A model generated the notes under the pieces. That model did no database searches and was not told the origin of the DNA. It worked only from the letters and a program-made list of their open reading frames with translations. Positions 6,822 to 14,803 of a stretch of 14,803 nt of DNA are shown piece by piece. How positions within the stretch are numbered: the first letter of the stretch is position 1; the number at the start of each line of letters is the position of its first letter. This DNA comes from Bacteroidota bacterium (GTDB lineage Bacteria > Bacteroidota > Bacteroidia > Cytophagales > Cyclobacteriaceae): the NCBI GenBank assembly GCA_023412765.1, contig JAEZBX010000200.1, positions 1-14,803 on the forward strand. The letters run 5' to 3'. The position numbers and the translations under genes are program-made.

Positions 6822-9164
6822 ATGGATAAGAAAGAAGTGTTTAAGGACGAGCCGGGCGACGACGTCGATGCCATACAACTCATACGCAGTTATCTGAAAT
6901 ATTGGTATCTGTTTCTCATTAGCATAATCATTTGCGGGGCAGCAGCATTTGTTTATCTGTACCTGGCAACACCGAAGTATCGGGTAACCAGTACCATCTT
7001 GTTAAAGAATGATGAAACTCAAAGCGGTGGGGGAGTCCGGAACTCTGATTTGGGTGATTTAAACCTTTTTAGCACCAAACAAAATATAGATAATGAGTTG
7101 GAGGTATTGAACTCAAAAAGTTTAATGCATAGGGTCTTTACTGAACTGTCCCTCTATGTTACATATCATGTTGAAGAAAAATTCAAGACTCGCGAGATTT
7201 ATGGCTCGGAATTGCCGATAAAGTTGAGTGTAACAAAGCTCCACCCGACTGCCGACGGACAGCAAATCACTATTCGTCGCAGAACAAGTACGATGTACAG
7301 TATTACCGAGAAGGATGGGAAAGTTACCAATCATAAGTACGGTGAAGAAATCAGTATGCCTTATGGAATATTCACTGTAATAGCCGCACCGTTGGATTCT
7401 ACTGCGAAGATGGATAAGCGCGTTCAACAACCTATCATTGTTAAGTTCCATGAAATTACGAAGGCAGCCAATGATTATAGTGAGGGTTTAAAGATCGAGG
7501 CTGCTAATAAAAGAGCAAGTGTCATCAGGTTAACCTTGGTAGAATCGGTACCTCAAAAGGGAAAAGATGTAATCAATAAGCTGCTCGAAGTGTATAGCAA
7601 GGAGGCTCTTGAAGACAGAAACAGTGTTGCTAATACAACTATTCAGTTCATTGATGATCGTCTGAAACTACTTACATCTGATTTGACAAATGTTGAAAAG
7701 GACGTGGAGCAATTCAAAGTCCAAAATCAAGTAACAAATGTTACATCCAACGCTGATCAATATTTAAAAGAGGCATCGACTTACAACCAACAGTTGACAG
7801 AATTAAACAATCAAATTGAAGTATTGGAGTCATTGGAATCCTATCTGAAAGCACAGTCGGGTAAATACGAAGTTGTTCCCAGTACGCTCAGCAGCAGTCA
7901 GCCAACCCTTGAAACATTGATCAACAAGTTTAATGAATTGCAGCTGGAAAAGGAACGGATGCTACGCACAGCATTGCCGAGCAACCCCCTGGTTCAAGAC
8001 CTCAATGATCAGTTGGCTACAATACACCTCAGTATTCTTGAGAACCTGCATACCATCAAGCAGGGGCTGATGATCACAAGAAAAAATATGCAGTCGACGT
8101 CGGGCCGCTTTAAATCACAGATCAGCAAAGTGCCTTCTATTGAGCGCGAACTTCTGGAGATCAACAGACAGCAGGGAACAAAGGAAAATCTTTATCTCTA
8201 CCTGTTGGAAAAACGTGAGCAGGCTGCCCTTGCGCTTGAAGCAACGGTTTCGAAATCACGCACACTCGATCCGGCGCTCATCGAGGATAAACCAGTTAGT
8301 CCAAAGAAAAGTCTCACATACTTGTTAGCTCTTGTTGTCGGTTTTGGAATTCCTTTTTCTGGCATCTACGTAAAGAATGCGCTCAACAACAAAATACAAA
8401 CCAAACGAGAGGTGCAACGGCTTACCCGTACGCCAATCCTCGGTGAGATTTGCAGAAATAATACCGGTGCAAGTCTGGTTATCACAAAAGATAGTACGAC
8501 TCCTCTGGCAGAACTTTTCAGACTTATCCGATCAAATCTATATTTTGCTACGGCAGGAACGGAAAACAAGGTGCTGCTTGTAACTTCTACTATGAGTGGT
8601 GAGGGAAAAACGTTTTTCTCGATTAACCTTGGTGCCAGCCTCGCATTGATAGGTAAGACTGTTGTAGTGTTGGAGCTTGACTTGCGGAGACCTACAATGG
8701 CAAAACAGCTTGGCATTAAGCCAGGCCTTGGTATTACCAATTACCTTATTGGTATGGAAAAGTATTCCATGGAGGATATCATCAAGCAGCACAAAACTGT
8801 TCGCGGGCTGTTCATAGCGTTATCAGGATCAATACCTCCGAATCCATCTGAGTTGATGACATCTAAGAACCTTTCCAACTTTATAAAGGACTTGAGGGAA
8901 AGGTTTGACTATGTCATAATCGATACTCCGCCAATCGGTAAAGTTGCCGACGCGTTTAGTCTCAACACAGCCGCAGATTGCACCATCTATCTGATGCGCT
9001 ACAACTATACAACCAAATCGCAAGTCGAATTAATTGACGACATCTATGTAAACAAAAAACTCCCGCATCCAATGATTGTAATCAATGACTCGAAAGAGGC
9101 AAGTGGATATGGATACAAGAGTCATGAGGCAGAAAAAGAACAAGTGAGCCTCATTAATTTGTAA
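6822..9164 (+). CDS. Wzc-type polysaccharide co-polymerase with tyrosine autokinase domain
   Basis: The 780-residue inner-membrane protein is predicted to control chain length and to couple polymerisation to export. A Wzz-like N-terminus carries TM1 at about residues 29-48. A long periplasmic coiled-coil region spans roughly 285-420. A GNVR-type segment (SKVPSIERELLEINRQQ, from residue 435) leads to TM2 at about 500-520. The cytoplasmic BY-kinase domain has Walker A STMSGEGKT (K596), Walker A' VVVLELDLRRP (614-624, D620) and Walker B YVIIDTPP (D701). Membrane and kinase parts are in one chain, as in proteobacterial Wzc and unlike the split Firmicutes proteins. The C-terminal tail is poor in tyrosine: only two Tyr (GYGY) precede the last 15 residues, whereas such kinases usually end in a tyrosine cluster. 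It sits 4 bp after the Wza-like gene, so the two are probably co-translated. Confidence 0.95.
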   Translation: MDKKEVFKDEPGDDVDAIQLIRSYLKYWYLFLISIIICGAAAFVYLYLATPKYRVTSTILLKNDETQSGGGVRNSDLGDLNLFSTKQNIDNELEVLNSKSLMHRVFTELSLYVTYHVEEKFKTREIYGSELPIKLSVTKLHPTADGQQITIRRRTSTMYSITEKDGKVTNHKYGEEISMPYGIFTVIAAPLDSTAKMDKRVQQPIIVKFHEITKAANDYSEGLKIEAANKRASVIRLTLVESVPQKGKDVINKLLEVYSKEALEDRNSVANTTIQFIDDRLKLLTSDLTNVEKDVEQFKVQNQVTNVTSNADQYLKEASTYNQQLTELNNQIEVLESLESYLKAQSGKYEVVPSTLSSSQPTLETLINKFNELQLEKERMLRTALPSNPLVQDLNDQLATIHLSILENLHTIKQGLMITRKNMQSTSGRFKSQISKVPSIERELLEINRQQGTKENLYLYLLEKREQAALALEATVSKSRTLDPALIEDKPVSPKKSLTYLLALVVGFGIPFSGIYVKNALNNKIQTKREVQRLTRTPILGEICRNNTGASLVITKDSTTPLAELFRLIRSNLYFATAGTENKVLLVTSTMSGEGKTFFSINLGASLALIGKTVVVLELDLRRPTMAKQLGIKPGLGITNYLIGMEKYSMEDIIKQHKTVRGLFIALSGSIPPNPSELMTSKNLSNFIKDLRERFDYVIIDTPPIGKVADAFSLNTAADCTIYLMRYNYTTKSQVELIDDIYVNKKLPHPMIVINDSKEASGYGYKSHEAEKEQVSLINL

Positions 9165-9222
9165 ATCATAAGCATGCCGTTAAATAATTTTGAGTCGTGG
9201 AAGTGGATAATAACGTGATGCT

Positions 9223-10761
9223 ATGTCTACGGCCGCACGTTTGATTTCTGGTAGTGTAGCTTCGTGGGCGCAGATTGGTGTAACAATGATTTCTCAGCTG
9301 ATCCTCGTCCCCATCTACCTTAACTATTGGAGTGTTAGAACATATGGAGTCTGGCTTGCGCTTCAGGGCATAATGAGCGCATTATCCATGCTGGATCAGG
9401 GACACCAGAACTATATGGGTTATGAATTCCTTCGATTTGGTAGAAACGATATGCTAACGTTATGCAAGTCATTCTGGTCTGCTATGATGATAGCTCTTTT
9501 GATAAGCCTTTCGCAGATCGCACTAATGGCTATCTTCTTCTTTACTGGAATATTAAGCTGGCTCATAGGGGAGACTGGGGCAAGTGATAGAGAATTCATT
9601 AACGCCGCGGGATTCGCTCTGATGCTGTTGGGCGTTTCCTGGCTGGTCGTGATGACTATCCCTGGCATTATTGTCAGAGTATTGTCGCCTTTCGGTCATT
9701 ATCCGCGAATGGCATGGTGGGGCTTTATGTATGCGATTATAAGTGCGGTGGCTCCCTTAATCGCCGTGGTCATGGGTGGCGGTCTTTTAATGGCTAGTCT
9801 TGCTTTTACGGCTGGTTCTGTATTCTACTCTGCGTTATTACTTATTGACATGTCGAAATTGCTGCGGAGAGAAAAAATCCGGTTTATAAAACCATCTCTC
9901 GCCTTGGGTTATTCGAACTTTTTGAAGTCGCTGCCTATACTGGGAAAATCATTATTCGAAAACGTAAGGCAGCAGGGCGTAAGACTCGTGCTTGCTCCTC
10001 TTGCTGGTCCGGTTGGCCTTGCTGCGTTTTCAACGATGAGGACAGGCGCAAATGTAGCCCTGCAGGGCCTTAACACAATTATAAATCCATTGCTCCCGGA
10101 CTTAATAAGATTCTTGCACGACCGTGATCAACCGAGAAGTGAAGCAGCCTTTTCAACGATATGGGTAGTGGTAGTAGCATTTATGGCACCCGGCGTCGTG
10201 ATATTGCAAACGTTTATAGAACCGTTTTATGTTTTCTGGACACAGGGCAAAATTACTTTTGATCCACTCTTGTTCGCCTTACTATCGCTTGGTGTGTTGG
10301 TATATGCGGTAGTCCAGCCCGCGATGGCTGTGGTTATTGGAAATAATCTGACCAAAACTCAATTGGCACTGGCATCACTTTCAGCTGTTATCGTCTTTGC
10401 TATTCTAATCATTTCTGTTCCTCTGATAGGAATTTTGGGTGCGGCTATCGCACTACTTATTGCCGAATTAGTTGCAGCTGTAGGTTACAAAGTCCACGCG
10501 CAACGATGGCTTGAAAACAATGAATTGCATTGGCCACAGCGAGCGTTCACACTTGCCTGTATTTCCGTGCTGGGCGCCACTTTGTCACTGATGGCTATAA
10601 TATTGAAGCCTGAATATAAATGGCTGATACTTGGAATTTCGCTTATATTTTTCTCGTGGAATTTGTGGCGGTACTGGCAGGTGTTGCCGTCCGTGGCTAT
10701 TACCAGTGCTAAAAATATAATAGAAAAAATCCCGGGAGTGAGAAGGTTTTTTTTGGCGTGA
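9223..10761 (+). CDS. Wzx-like polysaccharide flippase (MOP superfamily)
   Basis: The 512-residue highly hydrophobic protein has about 12-14 predicted membrane helices and matches the oligosaccharide flippase/polysaccharide biosynthesis protein family in length and pattern. The N-terminus (LISGSVASWAQIGVTMISQL, then VPIYLNYWSVRTYGVWLAL) is typical of Wzx-like proteins, with the Gly-Trp region at the end of helix 1 and start of helix 2. It would move the lipid-linked repeat unit from the cytoplasmic to the periplasmic face of the inner membrane. It lies 58 bp after the kinase gene and 82 bp before the GT2 pair. Substrate specificity cannot be read from the sequence. Confidence 0.9.
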   Translation: MSTAARLISGSVASWAQIGVTMISQLILVPIYLNYWSVRTYGVWLALQGIMSALSMLDQGHQNYMGYEFLRFGRNDMLTLCKSFWSAMMIALLISLSQIALMAIFFFTGILSWLIGETGASDREFINAAGFALMLLGVSWLVVMTIPGIIVRVLSPFGHYPRMAWWGFMYAIISAVAPLIAVVMGGGLLMASLAFTAGSVFYSALLLIDMSKLLRREKIRFIKPSLALGYSNFLKSLPILGKSLFENVRQQGVRLVLAPLAGPVGLAAFSTMRTGANVALQGLNTIINPLLPDLIRFLHDRDQPRSEAAFSTIWVVVVAFMAPGVVILQTFIEPFYVFWTQGKITFDPLLFALLSLGVLVYAVVQPAMAVVIGNNLTKTQLALASLSAVIVFAILIISVPLIGILGAAIALLIAELVAAVGYKVHAQRWLENNELHWPQRAFTLACISVLGATLSLMAIILKPEYKWLILGISLIFFSWNLWRYWQVLPSVAITSAKNIIEKIPGVRRFFLA

Positions 10762-10806
10762 CCTGATGGTTACCATTAAAAAACGAGTCGTATAAGAATT
10801 TGTAAA

Positions 10807-10836
10807 TTTGGTATAACTGTAAGTATAATAATACTG
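10807..10836 (+). promoter_or_regulatory. Weak candidate Bacteroidota promoter before the GT2 pair
   Basis: TTTG (10807-10810) is followed after 18 nt by TAATACTG (10829-10836), a partial match to the Bacteroidota -33 TTTG / -7 TAnnTTTG consensus with a near-normal spacer. The implied start of transcription would lie only a few bases before the GTG at 10844, leaving almost no leader, which argues against it. An internal promoter here is possible but weak. Confidence 0.15.
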
Positions 10837-10843
10837 GAACCCG

Positions 10844-11887
10844 GTGACTAAGGCTGCTCCCGCAATATCGATTTTAACACCCGTTTGGAACGGCCTTCCT
10901 TATATTAAGGAATGTGTTGCTTCGGTGCTTGCACAGGATTTTCAGAATTGGGAAATGATCATTGGCGACAATGCGTCTGATGATGGCACAAGTGAGTATC
11001 TGCAAACCATAAACGACCCGAGGATCAAGGTTTATCGTCATGAGAAAAATTTAGGCGTGTATAGGAATATTCGTTTTTTATATAATAAAGCAACGACCCC
11101 TATATACACAGCGTTGTGTGCAGACGATTATTTTTATCCTGGTGGGTTAAGGAAGATCGTTGAAGCTTGGGAAAATGTCGGAAATGAGGTAGGGCTGATA
11201 ACATTTAACTGGAAAGTACGCCAAATGCATCATGATGCTTTGACGGTGTTGTCATACTCTGTATTGCCTTCAAAACTCGATCGATCAAATGCAGCCATAG
11301 CTTTTTTTCTTTTCGGAAATATCCCGGGTAACTTTTCAGAGGTTTCGGCAAGGGTACCTCTTGTCGTATCCGAAGATTTCTTGTACGATATCAAGTATTC
11401 GGGCGACTTTGAATACTGGCTGAGGCTTACCGAGAAAACAGCGATCCAGTTGAATGATACCGAAGTGGTTTACATACGACGGCATGATCGAGTGATGGCG
11501 ACTTATGCAATCACCAGAGGTGAATATCATGAGGAATCGGTTGGCGTGTTTGAAAAATTGATAGATCAACTATCGGAAAAATGCAGTCGTCAACGTCTGA
11601 TCGCATTCTATAATATGAATAATTGTGCATACCATTTGCGCGATGCAATAAAGTCTGCACTGTTCGGAAAATTTGCTGCTTTGAGGTCGTTCCTCAAGTT
11701 AAAGTCAGATATATTCTGGTCTTTTCAGTTGATTCGGGTTTTGCCATTTGCCATTTCAGAACGGTTACGGTATGCAGTAGTCGTACCGTTGGCGCGCAAC
11801 ATCCTTTCGGAGTATGGATTTACAATTCAGACAGCAGAAGCTGATGAAAGTTTGTCAGTGTCGAATTCTTTTTATAACAGAGTTTAA
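10844..11887 (+). CDS. Family 2 glycosyltransferase (GT-A fold), paralogue 1
   Basis: The 347-residue GT2 begins with the family signature ISILTPVWNGLPYIKECV. It contains the nucleotide-binding GDNASDDGTS (D42 and following) and the metal-binding DxD-like ADD at residues 93-95. An acidic block GDFEYWLRL (D188, E190) lies at the position of the GT2 catalytic base. It should transfer a sugar to the growing lipid-linked unit at the cytoplasmic face of the inner membrane. The C-terminal part (about 230-330) is helical and moderately hydrophobic. The start is GTG; it aligns within one residue of the ATG of the next gene, supporting both. It is a tandem paralogue of the following gene, separated by 36 bp. 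Confidence 0.92.
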   Translation: MTKAAPAISILTPVWNGLPYIKECVASVLAQDFQNWEMIIGDNASDDGTSEYLQTINDPRIKVYRHEKNLGVYRNIRFLYNKATTPIYTALCADDYFYPGGLRKIVEAWENVGNEVGLITFNWKVRQMHHDALTVLSYSVLPSKLDRSNAAIAFFLFGNIPGNFSEVSARVPLVVSEDFLYDIKYSGDFEYWLRLTEKTAIQLNDTEVVYIRRHDRVMATYAITRGEYHEESVGVFEKLIDQLSEKCSRQRLIAFYNMNNCAYHLRDAIKSALFGKFAALRSFLKLKSDIFWSFQLIRVLPFAISERLRYAVVVPLARNILSEYGFTIQTAEADESLSVSNSFYNRV

Positions 11888-11923
11888 GTACAAGAAACAT
11901 ATAGAGTAAAATTGATTAATTAT

Positions 11924-12937
11924 ATGCGAAGTGCCCCTGTAATTTCGATTTTGACACCGGTTTGGAACGGTCTTCCTTACCTTAAGGAGTGTGTCGATTC
12001 AGTATTAGCACAAGATTTTCAAGACTGGGAAATGATAGTCGGTGATAATGCATCGGACGATGGAACCAGTGAATATTTGAAATCATTAACGGATCCACGA
12101 ATAAGGGTTTACAGGCACGAAAAGAATTTGGGTGTTTATCGAAATATCCACTTCCTTTTTAATAAAGCGACAGCACCTATATATATGGGATTATGTGCAG
12201 ATGACTATTTCTATCCTGGTGCGCTGCGAAAAATTGTAGACGAGTGGAAAAATGTCGATGACAATGTTGGGCTTATTAGCTTCAATTGGAAAGACAGGCA
12301 GATGAAGCAGCATATATTCCAGAAGTTTGCTTATACGGCGCTACCGAAAACAGTCACTGGGATACATAGCGTGTTTGCATTTTTTCTCTTTGGAAACATA
12401 CCCGGTAATTTCTCGGAAGTGTCTGCAAGGGTTGGGCTTGTCGCACCTGAACACTACCTGTATGATATAAGATTTTCTGCTGATTATGAATTTTGGTTGC
12501 GGCTAACAAGGAGAAGCGGAATGTACCTAACGGATACCGAGGTTGTTTATATCCGACGACACGACCGAGTGGCTGCAACTTATGCTATTACTAAAGGCGA
12601 ATATCATGAAGAGTCATACCAGGTTTACGAAAAGATAATAGACGAACTATCTCAATATTGTAATAGAAAAAAGTTAATAAAATTCTATAACATCGAATTG
12701 TGTTCTTATCATCTTAGAAGTGCTATAATCTCGGCGGTTCGTGGACGGTTTGAGGCATTGAAGTCATTTATAAATTTGCAATCTCCGATATTTTGGAAAT
12801 TCCAGATATTGCGCTGCCTGCCTTATGCTCTATCGGAATCGTTGCGTTTTAATATGAGCATTAAGCTTGCAAAAAACATCCTTAAAAGTGTCCCACAACT
12901 GCAATCAAAAAAGAGTAAAGTTGCGGTAGATGCGTAG
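11924..12937 (+). CDS. Family 2 glycosyltransferase (GT-A fold), paralogue 2
   Basis: The 337-residue GT2 is paralogous over its whole length to its upstream neighbour. Key residues are conserved: GDNASDDGTS (D41), ADD at 92-94, and ADYEFWLRL (D187, E189). A TTG at 11912 would add four residues, but I chose ATG 11924 because MRSAPVISIL aligns with the neighbour's MTKAAPAISIL. The two proteins are very similar for the first 110 residues and again from FFLFGNIPGNFSEVSARV onward. They differ strongly in about 27 residues after RQM (near residues 118-146), a patch that may touch the acceptor. It should add another sugar of the same or a related type. Its last 8 bp overlap the start of the SGNH gene. 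Confidence 0.92.
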   Translation: MRSAPVISILTPVWNGLPYLKECVDSVLAQDFQDWEMIVGDNASDDGTSEYLKSLTDPRIRVYRHEKNLGVYRNIHFLFNKATAPIYMGLCADDYFYPGALRKIVDEWKNVDDNVGLISFNWKDRQMKQHIFQKFAYTALPKTVTGIHSVFAFFLFGNIPGNFSEVSARVGLVAPEHYLYDIRFSADYEFWLRLTRRSGMYLTDTEVVYIRRHDRVAATYAITKGEYHEESYQVYEKIIDELSQYCNRKKLIKFYNIELCSYHLRSAIISAVRGRFEALKSFINLQSPIFWKFQILRCLPYALSESLRFNMSIKLAKNILKSVPQLQSKKSKVAVDA

Positions 12938-13868
12938 GGGTAATAAGCGTCTTGTATTAATAGTAATGATCTTTGCGGTAATAGCATCTATTGCGGGCGA
13001 ATTTGCGTTGCGAAAGTTGTGGGGTTTTGGTGAGATGGCAATACTATTTGATGAGAGTCCATTGTACGAATACATTGCGCAACCCAATCAGGATAAGATC
13101 AGATTCGGTAACAGGGTAGTGTATAATGAATACTCGATGAGATCCCTGCCGCTGAAGGATTCAGACGACTGCATCGTACTGGGTTTCGGAGATTCTGTAA
13201 TTAACGGCGGGGCATTGACTGACCAGGATAGCCTTGCTACCACAATTGTTGAACAGAGACTGAAGAATGAGCACGGCGAAGGTTACCGGTTTTTAAATGT
13301 GAGTGCGGGGAGTTGGGGACCGGATAACTGTGCAGCTTACCTCGAAAAATATGGTGCTTTCGACGCGAGAGTGATCGTATTGTTCGTGAGTAGTCATGAT
13401 GCACATGATAATATGACTTTTGAAAAAATCGTCGGAGTGCATCGCTCATATCCGGATCGGGCTTATCCTCTTGCTGTATTAGAAGTATTGGACCGATACA
13501 TCAAACCCAGGATAATGGGGTTGATGGGATCTACAGAAGAACCTGATGAATTAATGATTAACAAAGGAGGTAAGGGGCTTAATCCCGGTTTTGAATATTT
13601 TAAGAATTATTCGATTCAACATAATATTCCGCTGATCGTTTGCCTCCATGCAGAAAGTGCTGAGGTTGAGGCAGGGAAGTTTAATAGCCAAGGGCAAGAG
13701 ATATTGAATTATTGCGAAGCAAATGGTATTAAACTCATTTCGGGAATTGATATCGGAGAGCAACTAAGTGATTTCAGGGATCATATTCACATAAATGAAG
13801 CGGGACAGAAAAGATGGGCTAGACGCTTGTATGATACAATTAACGAAACAATTAAAGAGTGCAAGTGA
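12930..13868 (+). CDS. Membrane-anchored SGNH/GDSL-type hydrolase or acyltransferase
   Basis: The 312-residue protein has one N-terminal membrane helix (about residues 7-24), suggesting anchoring in the inner membrane with the catalytic domain in the periplasm. SGNH blocks are visible: block I GFGDS with nucleophile S89, block II NVSAGSWG with G127, and block V DHIH with D284 and H287. Block III is unusual: SSHDAHDN (about 154-161) stands where GxND is normal. SGNH proteins in polysaccharide clusters add or remove O-acetyl or other acyl groups, as AlgX and AlgJ do for alginate; a role in modifying this polymer is inference from context. The start ATG lies within the last codons of the GT2 gene (8-bp overlap), implying translational coupling. 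Confidence 0.82.
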   Translation: MRRGNKRLVLIVMIFAVIASIAGEFALRKLWGFGEMAILFDESPLYEYIAQPNQDKIRFGNRVVYNEYSMRSLPLKDSDDCIVLGFGDSVINGGALTDQDSLATTIVEQRLKNEHGEGYRFLNVSAGSWGPDNCAAYLEKYGAFDARVIVLFVSSHDAHDNMTFEKIVGVHRSYPDRAYPLAVLEVLDRYIKPRIMGLMGSTEEPDELMINKGGKGLNPGFEYFKNYSIQHNIPLIVCLHAESAEVEAGKFNSQGQEILNYCEANGIKLISGIDIGEQLSDFRDHIHINEAGQKRWARRLYDTINETIKECK

Positions 13869-13918
13869 ACAATTTTCGAGGCTTTCGTATTTTTGAAGCT
13901 GCATAGAAACTAGGAAGA

Positions 13919-14803
13919 ATGGTTGTTGAAGAGAATAGCATAGTACCCCTAAGTATAAAGGAACGAACGAGATTTGCATTTCTTAGGCAAGTCATTCGTA
14001 CGTCCTGGATTTTGCTTTTTCTTGCCATCGGCTATCAGCTCATATTTCATTCTGAAATTACTAATGTTACCGGGATGGTCGCTGTGGTATTTGCGTGGAT
14101 TATAACTACGAGAACCTGGTTGCGACCAAATATACTGAAGACTCATCTACTGTCTTCATTTATGATTCTTGGTTTTGCTTCGACGCAATTCTATTTTCCG
14201 TTATTGTTCACTACGATAGAGGGAAAGCCGCTGATCCATAATCTGGACCTGCCGGAACAAGTTTTTTTGCATGCTACTTTATGTTTGATTGCCCTTTTCA
14301 TTGGTCATGCATTGTATAGGTTTATAATGAAGGCTACGCCGGATAGAAGGGTATCCATCCTGGGCAAGGCAGGATTCTTCACACCGCCTTCACATACCCA
14401 GGTGTGGATCATGGGAATGATGGGAATGGCTTCGTCTTTTTACGTTTACCTTGCAAATCCGGATGTTGCTCAGGAAGCAACTGGAGATCCGTCTGTTAAG
14501 GCTTTGCAGGCGCTAGGACCTTTTATGTATGCGCCATTCTTTATATCTCTGTCCAAACTGTACGGTAATAAGAATAAACCTCATCGTTTTTATCCATTGA
14601 TGATTGCTGTGTACGCCCTTCTTCTGTTTGGAATAAGTATGGCACAGAATCAACGCGGAACTTTTATGTTTGGTCTCGTTTCGCCTGCCTTTGCCTATGC
14701 TATTGGTTTACTTATTGGAGTGTTTAAAACGCGCATTGTTTCTTTCCGAAACGTTGCCATCGGCGCGCTGCTCGTCTGGGTACTTACTGGACCTTTTACA
14801 GAC
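13919..14803 (+). CDS. Polytopic membrane protein, probable Wzy-like polymerase (3' end outside window)
   Basis: An open frame runs from ATG 13919 to the right edge (295 codons, no stop), so the gene is 3'-partial. The frame is closed upstream by TAG at 13904, and the ATG is the first start after it. About eight or nine hydrophobic segments can be seen (for example near residues 30-44, 50-64, 76-96, 114-136, 161-179, 225-242, 247-268 and 278-292), with a soluble-looking loop around residues 180-200. An Asn-Gln-Arg-Gly motif (about 244-247) between two helices resembles the Arg-containing loops of O-antigen/EPS polymerases. Wzy proteins are poorly conserved, so the assignment rests on topology and on its place in a cluster that has Wza, Wzc and Wzx but no other polymerase candidate. 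An O-antigen ligase-type protein is the alternative. Confidence 0.7.
   Translation, partial: MVVEENSIVPLSIKERTRFAFLRQVIRTSWILLFLAIGYQLIFHSEITNVTGMVAVVFAWIITTRTWLRPNILKTHLLSSFMILGFASTQFYFPLLFTTIEGKPLIHNLDLPEQVFLHATLCLIALFIGHALYRFIMKATPDRRVSILGKAGFFTPPSHTQVWIMGMMGMASSFYVYLANPDVAQEATGDPSVKALQALGPFMYAPFFISLSKLYGNKNKPHRFYPLMIAVYALLLFGISMAQNQRGTFMFGLVSPAFAYAIGLLIGVFKTRIVSFRNVAIGALLVWVLTGPFTD

Noticed and set aside
8366..8740. 124-codon minus-strand open frame opposite the kinase domain
   Set aside because: It is antisense to the conserved Walker A/A' coding sequence, which explains the open frame; no independent protein features.
10766..10776. ATGGTTACCAT palindrome after the flippase gene as a terminator
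   Set aside because: Five-base arms with a one-base centre cannot form a useful hairpin, and an A-run rather than a T-run follows on the plus strand.
11912..11923. TTG start four codons upstream for the second GT2
   Set aside because: The ATG at 11924 aligns with the paralogue's N-terminus and is a stronger start codon.

Overview
The window looks like a chromosomal segment of a Bacteroidota bacterium, probably of the order Cytophagales. The evidence is a PorP/SprF-type protein of the type IX secretion/gliding group, a Bacteroidota-style Wza/Wzc exopolysaccharide export pair, moderately AT-rich DNA, few recognisable Shine-Dalgarno sequences and two GTG starts. The genus cannot be fixed from sequence alone.

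Left part (1-3685): two convergent genes whose stop codons are 3 bp apart. The plus-strand gene encodes a large leucine-rich-repeat protein that is already open at the left edge, so its true start lies outside the window. It is built from three consecutive LRR cassettes, each with its own tryptophan-rich head and C-terminal cap. The minus-strand gene encodes a PorP/SprF outer-membrane protein fused through an acidic linker to a C-terminal SPOR-like domain.

Middle (3686-4555): about 870 bp without a convincing gene, between the divergently oriented PorP-like gene and the polysaccharide cluster. It holds a long imperfect hairpin and a perfect 17-bp palindrome.

Right part (4556-14803): a one-directional exopolysaccharide/capsule cluster. 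In order it encodes a WcaI-like GT-B glycosyltransferase, a Wza-type export lipoprotein, a Wzc-type co-polymerase/tyrosine kinase, a Wzx-like flippase, two tandem paralogous GT2 glycosyltransferases, a membrane-anchored SGNH-type hydrolase/acyltransferase overlapping the second GT2 by 8 bp, and a polytopic membrane protein cut by the right edge, probably the Wzy-type polymerase. Together these form most of a Wzx/Wzy-dependent pathway: sugars are added to a lipid-linked repeat unit, the unit is flipped and polymerised, chain length and export are controlled by Wzc and Wza, and the SGNH protein may modify the polymer. The initiating phosphoglycosyltransferase is not in the window.

No RNA gene, CRISPR array, insertion sequence or defence system was recognised. 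The most unusual items are the three-cassette LRR protein, the PorP-SPOR fusion, and the GT2 pair whose sequences are nearly identical except for one short patch. None amounts to a demonstrated new system.
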